NCBI GenBank assembly: GCA_051652785.1
Contig: JBOFUX010000051.1
Coordinates: 1-64,000, forward strand
From: JAGNZR01 sp051652785
Lineage (GTDB): Bacteria; Fusobacteriota; Fusobacteriia; Fusobacteriales; Fusobacteriaceae
Direction of reading: 5' to 3'
Length of the DNA: 64,000 nt
The notes beneath the pieces are model-generated. The model was not told where the DNA came from. It did no database searches and saw nothing but the letters and a program-made list of their open reading frames with translations. The position numbers were made by a program, and so were the translations under genes. Of this stretch, positions 8,626 through 17,176 are shown in pieces; position 1 is the first letter of the stretch, and each line of letters begins with the position of its first letter.

Positions 8626-10125
8626 TCATCCTATTAAAACACCAAAAATTAGACCCGCACACGTTGTTAAAAATATAACACATAAAAATTTAGATGAAAA
8701 TTTTAACCAAGTTACATAGTCTACTCTAACTAAGCTCAATCCTCCCATTACAACAGCAGATGTTGGTGTTACTAAGTTCATTATTCCAGAAGCAGATTGA
8801 TAGGCCGTTACTACAACACTTTTTGAAATTCCAGCAAATTCTCCAAGTGGAGCTAATATTGGCATTGTTAATGTTGCTAATCCTGAGGTTGATGGAATCA
8901 AGAAGCCCATTGGCAGATAAAATAAATATGTAAATATTATAAAAGGTATTTTTCCTAAATTTATTAAATAGGTTTCTCCTAAATGTAAAACTGTTGCTGT
9001 CATCCCTCCAGCACTCATTACAATTGTTATTCCTCTTGATAGTCCAACTATCAAAGCAACACCTAACATCTCTCTAGCTCCATCCACAAAATTAGATACT
9101 ATCTCTTTTTCTTTCATTCCATATATTTTTCCTATAATTATTGCCATGACTAAAAATAAAACTGTCATTTCACTAAACCACCAATCACCTAATGGAACTA
9201 TCTCTCCCAGTAATTTTCCGATAATTGGGATTTTTTTTAGTGTTGTTGCTAAAGTTTCAAATATATTTATATTAAATTTATAGGCCCATGGAATCACTCC
9301 TAATATCATAGTTATAAATGTTAATACAAATAAAGTTAACACTAATTTTCTCTGTGGCGTTAATTCTTTTATGTCTTCATTTTTTAAATTATTCTCTCCT
9401 AAAAAAAATTCATAATCTACATCTCTTGTTGAAAACACTACTGAATTCTTAGGATTTTTTTTTACTGATTTTGCATATTTCATTATCATCATACTTACTA
9501 GTATCAACTGAATTATTAAAACTCCACCTCTTAAAAATATTCCCTCTCCTATGGAAACTCCTGCAAATCCTGAAGCTATTCCGGTTGAAAAAGGATTCAC
9601 TGTCGCATTTAGGCATCCCAATCCTGAACCAAATAAAATAGTCGCTACTGTAGTTATTGTATCAAATCCTGCTGCTAGCATAACTGGTGTTAATATAGCA
9701 TAGAATGCGATTGTTTCCTCTGCCATACCAAAAGTTGTTCCACCTAAAGCAAATACAACCATCATAATAGGGATCATTAATGTTTCCTTCCCTTTAAATT
9801 TTTTAATAACTGATGCTACACCAGCATCTATCGCGCCAGTTTTCATAACTATTCCTAAAAATCCACCTATTATAATAATAAAAAGCACTATGTCTTTTGC
9901 TTCTGAAAAACCTTTTATAGGTGCCATAATAACTTCCCATAATCCTTGTGGCGTTCGCGGTATAACTTCATAGGTTCCTGATATAGGCTGCAAATTTGAA
10001 GCTGTAACATCTACATATTTATATGCACCTGCTGGTACTATCCACGTTAAAATTGCAATTAAAACTATTAATATAAATAACACAGTATATGAACTTGGCA
10101 TTTGAAACTTTTTTTTATTTAACAT
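8626..10125 (-). CDS. YfcC-family (DcuC superfamily) membrane carrier
   Basis: A 499-residue inner-membrane protein with about 12 hydrophobic segments. The opening pattern (P-S-S-Y-T-V-L-F-I-L then W-I-V-P-A-G-A-Y) and later F-G-M-A-E-E-T-I-A and P-S-T-S-G-L-A-T-L are typical of the YfcC branch of the C4-dicarboxylate anaerobic carrier superfamily. Members are variously annotated as dicarboxylate, arginine or peptide carriers, so the substrate is open. AAAGGAG precedes the ATG. It is the first gene of an apparent two-gene operon with the FMN dehydrogenase. Confidence 0.85.
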   Translation of the reverse strand: MLNKKKFQMPSSYTVLFILIVLIAILTWIVPAGAYKYVDVTASNLQPISGTYEVIPRTPQGLWEVIMAPIKGFSEAKDIVLFIIIIGGFLGIVMKTGAIDAGVASVIKKFKGKETLMIPIMMVVFALGGTTFGMAEETIAFYAILTPVMLAAGFDTITTVATILFGSGLGCLNATVNPFSTGIASGFAGVSIGEGIFLRGGVLIIQLILVSMMIMKYAKSVKKNPKNSVVFSTRDVDYEFFLGENNLKNEDIKELTPQRKLVLTLFVLTFITMILGVIPWAYKFNINIFETLATTLKKIPIIGKLLGEIVPLGDWWFSEMTVLFLVMAIIIGKIYGMKEKEIVSNFVDGAREMLGVALIVGLSRGITIVMSAGGMTATVLHLGETYLINLGKIPFIIFTYLFYLPMGFLIPSTSGLATLTMPILAPLGEFAGISKSVVVTAYQSASGIMNLVTPTSAVVMGGLSLVRVDYVTWLKFSSKFLCVIFLTTCAGLIFGVLIG

Positions 10126-10399
10126 TTAATTCTCCTTTATTTTAACTTTATTAGCCATTTGTAAAACTAAAATAACTTAGTAAAACAATTTCATTATTGC
10201 TCTTGAAAAGCACATAAATTTCTTTGATATTATCCCTTATTCTTTTTTCTCTAATTTTTATAAACAATTTGGAAAAAAACATAAATATCAACTTGGAAGT
10301 CTTTTACGCGCTTTCCTCTTACAAAAATTACTTAATTTTTCTGACAATTGGCTATTTAATTTTATATTTTTTTACTCTTTTTATTTATCTACTTTTTTA

Positions 10400-11503
10400 T
10401 TATTTAGCAAGTTCATAAATAGCTTTAGCGTATATTATAAAAGCTCTATCCATATCTCTTATTGCTAAATTTTCATTTGGTTGATGCTCTGTTTTGTGTC
10501 CATCAGGAAATACTGCTCCAAATGCTACACAATTTTCCATTGACCTTGCATAGGTAGCTCCACCTGAAGATAGAGGTGTTGAATCAAAATCTGTTTCTTC
10601 TTCGTAAACTTTCCTAAGAGTTTTTATTAAAGTATGGTCTAATGGTACATATAAAGACCTTAAAAAATCTCTTTCTTCATATTGAAAACCATATTTTTTA
10701 ATTACAAATTTTACTTTTTCAACAATCTCTTCTTTACTTATTGTAACTGGAATTCTAATATCAATACCTAATAAAGATTTTTCACTATTAATTTCAACTT
10801 TTCCTAAATTAAATTTTAATTTTCCAGAAGCTTCATCTTCTAAAACTCCAAATATTTTTTCTGCATAAGGGTCATTCCCAACATAGTCATTTATAAAATC
10901 TAAAGATGGTGTAGATACTCCAGTTTCTTTTAATGCTAACATTAATAACTTTATTGCATTTATCCCTTCTTCACCCACTGCAGCATGAACAGATTTTCCA
11001 AACACCGTTATTTCGTCTCCATTTATTTCATGCTTAGCTTTATTAATTTTTAATTTTTCTTCTAGTTTTTTTGATTCTTTAGTTTTGTATTTAAATTTGT
11101 CTGGTACAGCATTATACGCACCTCCACCACTTAATTCTATCTTTTCACCTTTTCCAATAGCATTAAATTGCAAAAGTCCTTTTTCTGCATAAATCATTGG
11201 GAATTTAGAGTCTGGAGTGAATCCCATAGATGGTTTTTCTTCTAATTCCATATATCTATTTATACATCTCCATAAATTTTCTTCATCTGTACCAAATATA
11301 ACTCTAACTCTTTTATTTAATTTTAGTCCTATATTCATAATAGCCTTTATTGCGTACAGTGCTATTACAGTCGGTCCTTTATCATCTTGTATTCCTCTTC
11401 CGTAAAGTTTTTCCTCTCTTTCTTCCATTTGAAAAGGTGGCGAATTCCATTTATCTATATCCCCTGCAGGTACTACGTCTAAATGGCCTAACACTGCTAT
11501 CAT
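10400..11503 (-). CDS. M20 (PepV/Sapep-type) dipeptidase, 5'-truncated
   Basis: Metallo-dipeptidase of the M20 PepV group. Dizinc/dimanganese ligand motifs are present in order: GHLDVVPAG, GRGIQDDKGP, GTDEEN, FTPDSKFP, and a C-terminal HKTEHQPNEN. The lid-domain HAAVGEEG histidine motif is also there. The family is normally about 450-470 residues; here the first ~60-70 are missing and the reading begins at the first catalytic strand. Recognisable family sequence (Y-Y-G-Y-A-E-I-G) continues in frame upstream of the ATG to about 11560, where it runs into the 3' end of the desulfurase gene without a good start codon. It is either a decayed gene or one expressed from a non-standard start. All visible ligands are intact. 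Confidence 0.75.
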   Translation of the reverse strand: MIAVLGHLDVVPAGDIDKWNSPPFQMEEREEKLYGRGIQDDKGPTVIALYAIKAIMNIGLKLNKRVRVIFGTDEENLWRCINRYMELEEKPSMGFTPDSKFPMIYAEKGLLQFNAIGKGEKIELSGGGAYNAVPDKFKYKTKESKKLEEKLKINKAKHEINGDEITVFGKSVHAAVGEEGINAIKLLMLALKETGVSTPSLDFINDYVGNDPYAEKIFGVLEDEASGKLKFNLGKVEINSEKSLLGIDIRIPVTISKEEIVEKVKFVIKKYGFQYEERDFLRSLYVPLDHTLIKTLRKVYEEETDFDSTPLSSGGATYARSMENCVAFGAVFPDGHKTEHQPNENLAIRDMDRAFIIYAKAIYELAK

Positions 11504-11541
11504 TTCTTTTCCAATACCTATTTCAGCATAACCATAATATC

Positions 11542-12714
11542 CTAATCTAAATATGTCAATATTTTTCCTATTCCTGATACAGCATAATCTATTTCATCTA
11601 TAGTATTAAAATAACCAAAAGAAAATCTCACAGTTCCTGTTTTTTCAGTTCCTAAAAACTCATGAATAAGAGGTGCACAGTGAAGCCCAGAACGAGTTAT
11701 TATTCCGAACTCTTCATCTAATATGTTAGAAAGTTCAGAAGAAACTATCCCTTCTATATTTAAAGAAACAACTGGACCATCTTTTTCTCCATAGCTAGTA
11801 TATAATTTAATTTTATCCCCTTTATCTATTTCTTTAATTCCTTTAATAAATCTTTCTTTTAATTTTTTTTCATGAGATTCTATATTTTTTAGTCCTACAC
11901 TATTTATAAAATCTATTCCAGCCCCTAAAGAAATTATTCCTGGAGTGTTTAGCGTCCCTGCCTCTACACAATCTGGCATATCCTTAGGTTGTTGTTTTTC
12001 TCTTGAATGGCTTCCTGTCCCCCCTACTATTAATGAGGTTAATTTTACCCCCTCTCTAAGACATAGTCCACCTATTCCCTGTATTCCAAGCAGAGACTTA
12101 TGACCAGTAAAGCATAATATATCTATATTCATTTTTTTCATATCAATTTCTATCATTCCTGCACTTTGAGAAGCATCTACTATTAATAAAATTCCATTTT
12201 CTTTACATATTTTTCCAACTTCAATTAAATTTATAACTTTTCCCGTAACATTAGACATATGATTTATAACTATTGCTTTTAAAGTTTTTTCTCCATTTTC
12301 TCTATTTTCTTTTATTTTTTTTTCTAACTCTATTCCACTAAACTCACACTTTAATATTTCTACAGCTATGATTTTTTCTTCCACCATTTTATAAAGAGGT
12401 CTAATAACAGAATTATGTTCAAAATATGTAGTTAAAACTCTATCTCCATTTTCAAATATTCCTCTTATTGCTATGTTTAAAGCCATTGTAGAATTACTAG
12501 TAAAAGCAACATTTAAAGAGTTATCAAGATTAAAAAAATTCGCTACTTTTTCTCTAACATTATATATTTCCTCAGCTGTCTTTATAGCTAATCTATGTCC
12601 TCCTCTCCCTGGATTACTATTTAATTTTTTCATTGCTCTTTCTACACTGGAATAAACATTTTCTGGTTTTGGATTACTTGTTGCTGAATTATCAAAATAA
12701 TATATTTTATCCAT
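11542..12714 (-). CDS. Cysteine desulfurase family protein (class V aminotransferase)
   Basis: A 390-residue PLP enzyme. FDNSATSNPKP opens the fold, VDASQSAG supplies the PLP-pyridine aspartate, and TGHKSLLG holds the Schiff-base lysine near residue 205. SGLHCAPLIHEFLGT carries the active-site cysteine near residue 350. This pattern matches the EF2568-type desulfurase family (SufS-like size). It probably takes sulfur from cysteine as a persulfide; no Fe-S scaffold gene is adjacent, so the acceptor is unknown. The ATG follows GGAGTTGAGATAA. It is divergent from the cysteine desulfidase gene, with which it shares the substrate cysteine. Confidence 0.87.
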   Translation of the reverse strand: MDKIYYFDNSATSNPKPENVYSSVERAMKKLNSNPGRGGHRLAIKTAEEIYNVREKVANFFNLDNSLNVAFTSNSTMALNIAIRGIFENGDRVLTTYFEHNSVIRPLYKMVEEKIIAVEILKCEFSGIELEKKIKENRENGEKTLKAIVINHMSNVTGKVINLIEVGKICKENGILLIVDASQSAGMIEIDMKKMNIDILCFTGHKSLLGIQGIGGLCLREGVKLTSLIVGGTGSHSREKQQPKDMPDCVEAGTLNTPGIISLGAGIDFINSVGLKNIESHEKKLKERFIKGIKEIDKGDKIKLYTSYGEKDGPVVSLNIEGIVSSELSNILDEEFGIITRSGLHCAPLIHEFLGTEKTGTVRFSFGYFNTIDEIDYAVSGIGKILTYLD

Positions 12715-12752
12715 TTATCTCAACTCCTAGTTTTTGCAGTTTTTTCATATTC

Positions 12753-12761
12753 ATTATAGCA
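12753..12761 (-). promoter_or_regulatory. Extended -10 promoter of the desulfurase gene
   Basis: On the minus strand TGC is followed by TATAAT (an extended -10, TGnTATAAT) about 40 bases before the ATG. No clear -35 is seen. Confidence 0.5.
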
Positions 12762-12778
12762 TAGAGAGAAGTTTTTAA

Positions 12779-12807
12779 TTGTTTTTTTTTATTTTAAATG
12801 CTATCAT
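12779..12807 (+). promoter_or_regulatory. Promoter of the desulfidase-cystine transporter operon
   Basis: TTGTTT and TATCAT with a 17-base T-rich spacer, and a TG one base before the -10. It lies 35 bases before the desulfidase ATG. Confidence 0.5.
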
Positions 12808-12842
12808 GATTTAAAAGTTAACTTTACTTTTAGGAGGGAACT

Positions 12843-14141
12843 ATGAGCAATGTTTTAGTCAATAATAAAATTATCGAAATTTTAAAAAAAGAAGTTGTTC
12901 CTGCATTTGGTTGTACAGAACCTGTTGCAGTTGCCTATGCTGCAGCAAAAGCAACTGAAATTTTAGGTGTTTTACCAGATAAAGTTGAACTTATTCTTTC
13001 AGGTAATGTTATCAAAAATGCCATGAGTGTAGGTATTCCCGGAACAGGCATGAAAGGAATTAATATTGCTACAGCAGTAGGAATTTTTGCAGGCAAATCA
13101 TCTAAAGGATTAGAGGTTTTGAACAATATCTCAAAAGATGATATTGTTCACTCGAAAGAACTTTTAAAAGAAGGTTTTATTACTACTAGTATCTCTACTG
13201 AATTAAATAAACTATATATAAAAATTAAAGTAAGTAAAGGACTAGAAAATGCTGTAGTTGAAATTAAAGATTTTCACACTGCAATTTCATCTATTGAAAA
13301 AAATGGTATTTCTATCCTTAAAACTAATTGTGATAATGGAACTATTTTAAATTCAATTGGTTACGAAGATAGATCTTTTATGACTATTAGCTCTATTTAC
13401 GATTTTTCTATGAATATACCTTTGGCTCAACTTCAGTTTTTAAAAGAAGCAATTGCATTGAATAAGGCAATTGCAAATGAAGGACTAACTAATGACTATG
13501 GGCTTAAGGTTGGAAAAACAAGAATTTCACATATGAAAAACGGTATTTTAGGTGATAGTTTAGAAAGTTATGCCATGAGTCTTACCGCTGCTGCTACTGA
13601 TGCTAGAATGGCAGGTTCAGCAATGGCAGTTATGACTAATTCTGGTAGTGGTAATCAAGGAATCACTGCTACTGTCCCTGTTATCGCTGCTGCTGCTAAA
13701 CTAAATTCTTCTGAAGAAGAACTACTTAGAGCTTTAGCTCTTAGTAGTTTAGTTGCTATACATATGAAAGATCACTTAGGCAGACTTTCGGCTCTTTGTG
13801 GTTGTGTTGTTGCCTCTACTGGATCAAGTTGTGCTATTTCTTATCTTATGGGTGGAAAACTTCCAGAAATAGAAGGGACTATTAAAAATGTTTTAGGCAA
13901 TATTACTGGTATGTTCTGTGATGGTGCGAAAGCAGGGTGTTCTCTTAAAGTGGCAACTGGAGTTAGCGCTGGTATTCAAGCTGCTCTTTTAGCTAATGAT
14001 AACCTTATTATTGGTGGAGACGAAGGGATCATTGATAAATCTATCGAACAAACTATTGTTAATGCTTGTTCAATCGGACGTGATGCAATGAATGAAACTG
14101 ATAAAATGATACTTGATATTATGGTTAAAAAAAAAATATAA
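12843..14141 (+). CDS. L-cysteine desulfidase family protein (CyuA/UPF0597)
   Basis: A 432-residue member of the CdyA/CyuA family, which breaks L-cysteine down to pyruvate, ammonia and hydrogen sulfide using a [4Fe-4S] cluster. Cluster-ligand-like cysteines are seen in FGCTEPVAV (near residue 24), in LCGCVVAS and SSCAIS (near 325-340), and in MFCDGAKAGCS (near 360). Serine-dehydratase-like helices fill the rest. TAGGAGG precedes the ATG. It is followed by the cystine carrier and a disulfide reductase on the same strand with small gaps, which strongly supports cysteine as the substrate. Confidence 0.87.
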   Translation: MSNVLVNNKIIEILKKEVVPAFGCTEPVAVAYAAAKATEILGVLPDKVELILSGNVIKNAMSVGIPGTGMKGINIATAVGIFAGKSSKGLEVLNNISKDDIVHSKELLKEGFITTSISTELNKLYIKIKVSKGLENAVVEIKDFHTAISSIEKNGISILKTNCDNGTILNSIGYEDRSFMTISSIYDFSMNIPLAQLQFLKEAIALNKAIANEGLTNDYGLKVGKTRISHMKNGILGDSLESYAMSLTAAATDARMAGSAMAVMTNSGSGNQGITATVPVIAAAAKLNSSEEELLRALALSSLVAIHMKDHLGRLSALCGCVVASTGSSCAISYLMGGKLPEIEGTIKNVLGNITGMFCDGAKAGCSLKVATGVSAGIQAALLANDNLIIGGDEGIIDKSIEQTIVNACSIGRDAMNETDKMILDIMVKKKI

Positions 14142-14174
14142 TACTATAATTTATTTAAATTTAAAGGGGGAGTT

Positions 14175-15554
14175 ATGCTAATTTTAATAAATTTAATTGT
14201 TTTTATCATTTTAATTTTTATTCTTTACAAAATGCAAACAAAGTTTGTTTCTTTTTCTAAAAGGGTTTTTCTAGCTCTTGGAATGGCTATAGTTTTTGGA
14301 ATTATTCTTCAGTGTATATACGGCTCTACTAATCCAATTGTTAACACTTCAATGGTTTATATTAATATTATTGGTGAAGGATATGTTCGAATGCTTAAAA
14401 TGATTGTTATGCCACTTATTATGGTTTCTATTATTTCTTCTATTATTAATTTAGAAGATGGAAAATCTCTAGGAAAAATGGGGGGGTTAGTTATTGGTAT
14501 TTTAATAGGAACTTCTATTATTGCAGCTTTAATTGGAGTAGGTATCGCTCTTGCCTTTGGATTAACTGCTGATGGTTTACAATTAGGAGCTAAGGAAGTA
14601 GCTAGAACTGCATATTTAGAAGGAAAAGTAGCTGATGTTAATATTGCTTCTTTTATTTCTAAATTTGTAAAAATGATTCCAGATAACCCTTTTCTTGATA
14701 TGACTGGTGCTAGAGAATCATCTACTATTTCTGTTGTCTTTTTTTCTGCCTTTACTGGAATTGCAGCTCTTGGAATTGCAAAAAAAAAGACAAAATCTTT
14801 TGAGACTTTTAGAAATATAGTAAATTCTTTCCATGATATTGTAATGAGAACTGTTACTTTAGTTTTAAGACTTACTCCTTTTGGAGTTCTTGCTCTTATG
14901 CTTAAAGTTGTTGCAACTTCTAATATAAGTGAAATCTTAAAACTTGGTACTTTTGTTGTAGCATCTTATGTTGCTTTGATTTTAATGTTTTTAGTACATC
15001 TTTTACTTATAAGTCTAACAGGACTAAGCCCTATTAGATTTGTTCAAAAATCTTTACCTGTACTAACTTTTGCTTTTACTTCTAGGACAAGTGCTGGTAC
15101 TATTCCTTTTAATGTGGAAGCACAAACTAAAAAAATGGGTATTTCTGAAGGTGTTGCTAATTTATCTGCATCTTTTGGAGCTTCTATTGGCCAAAATGGT
15201 TGTGCAGCAATATACCCTGCTATGCTTGCTGTTATGATAGCGCCAACAGTTGGAATTCCTATAACTGTTTCTTTTATTGTTCAACTTGTCATAATAATTG
15301 CTATTAGTTCTTTTGGAGTTGCAGGAGTTGGCGGAGGAGCTACCTTTGCTGCCCTTATCGTTCTTTCTTCTATGAATCTTCCTGTAGGATTAGTGGGATT
15401 ATTAATTGCTATCGAACCCCTTATAGATATGGGAAGAACAGCTTTAAATGTTAGTGGTTCTATGACAGCAGGTGTTATTTCTGCCAATGCTTTAAACGAG
15501 ATAAATTTAGAAACTTATTCCTCAACTCTTATAAAAGATGATGATCAAGATTAA
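14175..15554 (+). CDS. tcyP: L-cystine transporter (TcyP/YdjN type)
   Basis: A 459-residue member of the dicarboxylate/amino-acid:cation symporter family (DAACS). About eight to ten hydrophobic segments and the re-entrant-loop pattern (R-T-S-A-G-T-I-P, then A-S-F-G-A-S-I-G-Q-N-G-C) are visible. The N-terminal long helix and the EGYVRMLKMIVMPLIM segment match the TcyP branch, which imports cystine. It starts 33 bases after the desulfidase gene, with GGGGGAG before the ATG. Cystine taken up here would feed the next gene (disulfide reduction) and the desulfidase. Confidence 0.88.
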   Translation: MLILINLIVFIILIFILYKMQTKFVSFSKRVFLALGMAIVFGIILQCIYGSTNPIVNTSMVYINIIGEGYVRMLKMIVMPLIMVSIISSIINLEDGKSLGKMGGLVIGILIGTSIIAALIGVGIALAFGLTADGLQLGAKEVARTAYLEGKVADVNIASFISKFVKMIPDNPFLDMTGARESSTISVVFFSAFTGIAALGIAKKKTKSFETFRNIVNSFHDIVMRTVTLVLRLTPFGVLALMLKVVATSNISEILKLGTFVVASYVALILMFLVHLLLISLTGLSPIRFVQKSLPVLTFAFTSRTSAGTIPFNVEAQTKKMGISEGVANLSASFGASIGQNGCAAIYPAMLAVMIAPTVGIPITVSFIVQLVIIIAISSFGVAGVGGGATFAALIVLSSMNLPVGLVGLLIAIEPLIDMGRTALNVSGSMTAGVISANALNEINLETYSSTLIKDDDQD

Positions 15555-15599
15555 TAAAACTTTATTACTAAAAATATAATTTAATTTGGAGGTTAACAT

Positions 15600-16943
15600 T
15601 TGAAAATTATTATAATTGGAGGAGTTGCTGCAGGAATGAGTGCTGCTGCTAAAGCAAGTAGACTGAACAAAGATTTAAAACTAACTATTTATGAAAAAAC
15701 AAACATTGTTTCGTGGGGAGCTTGTGGTCTTCCATACTATGTTGGAGATTTTTTTGAAAAATCTGACACTATGATTGCAAGACCAGTAGAAAAATTTATA
15801 GAAGCAGGAATGGATATTAGAATAAATCATGAGGTTATTGGGATTAATCCAGTAGAAAAAACTTTAACAATTAAAAACTTAAATAATAATGCTATATTTC
15901 AAGATAATTTTGACAAACTTATGATAGCAACTGGGGCTCACGCCATTATACCACCTATTAAAAATGTTAATTTAGAGAATGTTTCTACATTAAAGGAATA
16001 CGAAGATGGAATTTCTCTTAAAAACATAGTAATAAAAGATGAGATTCAAAATATTGTTATAATTGGTGCTGGATATATAGGTATTGAAGTAGCTGAAGCT
16101 ATGCATCACCTCAAGAAAAAAAATATAAGAATTATACAGTTAACACCTAGAATTTTACCAGACAGTTTCGATAAAGAGATTACAGATATTATGGAAGAAG
16201 AACTTAAAAGTCATAAAAATATTCATCTCCATTTAGAAGAAACTGTTTTAGAATTTACAGATAAAAATGGTAAAATTTTTAGTGTTTTGACTAACAAAGG
16301 AGAATATCCTGCTGATGTTGTTATTATTGCAACTGGAGTCAGACCTAACACTGATTTTTTAAAAGAAACTGGAATTAAAATGCTAGCTAATGGTGCTCTT
16401 ATCATAGATGAAAATGGTAAAACTTCTCTCTCTGATATTTATTCTGCTGGGGACTGTGCTTCAGTTTTTCATTCTATAAAAAAAGAAAATGTATATATCC
16501 CTTTAGCTACAACTGCTAATAAAATTGGCAGAATAGTAGGGGAAAATCTTGCAGGTGTCAAAAGTAAATTTAATGGAACATTAGCTTCTGCAGCTGTTAA
16601 AATTATAAATTTAGAGGCTGGAAGAACAGGAATTTCTGAAGAAGAGGCTATTAAAATGAAAATTAATTTTAATACACTTTTTATAAAAGATAAAAATCAA
16701 ACTAATTACTATCCTGGACAAAGTGATATTTGGGTTAAAATAATTTATGAGGCTACAACAAAAGTTATTTTAGGTGGACAAATATTAGGTAAAAAAGGAG
16801 CTGTTTTGAGAGTTGATGTTCTTGCTACTGCTATTTATGGAAAAATGACTATAAATGAACTTGGAATGCTTGATTTATGCTACTCTCCTCCATTTGCAAG
16901 AACTTGGGATGTCCTAAATGTGGCAGGTAATGCAGCTAAATAA
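15600..16943 (+). CDS. CoA-disulfide reductase-like flavoprotein
   Basis: A 447-residue FAD/NAD(P)H-dependent oxidoreductase of the single-cysteine CoADR/NADH oxidase family. Features are an N-terminal FAD GxGxxG-like motif (IIGGVAAGMSAA), the redox site S-W-G-A-C (Cys 42) followed by GLPYY, a second dinucleotide motif IIGAGYIGIEVAE, and the FAD motif IYSAGDCA. It lacks the fused C-terminal rhodanese domain found in some relatives. A tyrosine pair at N-Y-Y-P-G resembles CoA-disulfide reductases, but NADH oxidase or polysulfide reductase activity cannot be excluded. The start is TTG with TTGGAGG. It is the third gene after desulfidase and cystine carrier, pointing to thiol-disulfide turnover. 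Confidence 0.82.
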   Translation: MKIIIIGGVAAGMSAAAKASRLNKDLKLTIYEKTNIVSWGACGLPYYVGDFFEKSDTMIARPVEKFIEAGMDIRINHEVIGINPVEKTLTIKNLNNNAIFQDNFDKLMIATGAHAIIPPIKNVNLENVSTLKEYEDGISLKNIVIKDEIQNIVIIGAGYIGIEVAEAMHHLKKKNIRIIQLTPRILPDSFDKEITDIMEEELKSHKNIHLHLEETVLEFTDKNGKIFSVLTNKGEYPADVVIIATGVRPNTDFLKETGIKMLANGALIIDENGKTSLSDIYSAGDCASVFHSIKKENVYIPLATTANKIGRIVGENLAGVKSKFNGTLASAAVKIINLEAGRTGISEEEAIKMKINFNTLFIKDKNQTNYYPGQSDIWVKIIYEATTKVILGGQILGKKGAVLRVDVLATAIYGKMTINELGMLDLCYSPPFARTWDVLNVAGNAAK

Positions 16944-16951
16944 TATTTACT

Positions 16952-16991
16952 AAAGACTTGAAAAATATAATTTATTTTTAAGTCTTTTTTT
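16952..16991 (+). terminator. Terminator of the cystine/cysteine operon
   Basis: AAAGACTT pairs with AAGTCTTT, extended by A-T pairs towards the loop, and is followed by a run of Ts, just after the flavoprotein gene. Confidence 0.75.
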
Positions 16992-17020
16992 ATGTTGTTT
17001 TTTTTTATCATTATTTTCAC

Positions 17021-17055
17021 TTAATAAATAATACTTACATAATATTATTTATTAA
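17021..17055 (+). repeat. 13-bp perfect inverted repeat upstream of the catalase promoter
   Basis: TTAATAAATAATA and its exact reverse complement are separated by nine bases. It ends 27 bases before the catalase -35. It could be a second operator or an AT-rich cruciform; there is no T-run of a terminator. Confidence 0.6.
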
Positions 17056-17082
17056 AAATAATGTAATAACAAAATATTTCAT

Positions 17083-17111
17083 TTGACAATATTTTAAATA
17101 GATGGTAACAT
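17083..17111 (+). promoter_or_regulatory. Catalase promoter
   Basis: A perfect -35 TTGACA and a -10-like TAACAT are exactly 17 bases apart, 65 bases before the katA ATG. Confidence 0.65.
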
Positions 17112-17127
17112 ATTTTCAGTTACAAAA

Positions 17128-17142
17128 TTATAACGATTACAA
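17128..17142 (+). promoter_or_regulatory. PerR-like operator in front of katA
   Basis: TTATAACGATTACAA matches the published Bacillus PerR box (TTATAATnATTATAA) at 12 of 14 defined positions. It lies just downstream of the -10, about where transcription would begin, a normal place for a repressor site. Peroxide-inducible control of the catalase is inferred; perR itself is not in the window. Confidence 0.65.
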
Positions 17143-17176
17143 ATTTATTATAAATTAAAATTGAGGGAGGGAGTTA

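Noticed and set aside
8234..8719. 161-residue plus-strand reading frame opposite the FMN dehydrogenase
   Set aside because: Antisense shadow with proline/serine-rich low-information sequence and no ribosome-binding site.
10224..10418. 64-residue hydrophobic plus-strand reading frame between the YfcC gene and the dipeptidase
   Set aside because: TTG start with no Shine-Dalgarno, AT-driven hydrophobic composition, and overlap with the dipeptidase 3' end. The 274-base gap otherwise shows only AT-rich sequence.
12715..12842. Riboswitch or T-box leader for the cysteine operon
   Set aside because: The divergent gap is only 128 bases, filled by two promoters; no T-box motif or anti-terminator structure was seen.
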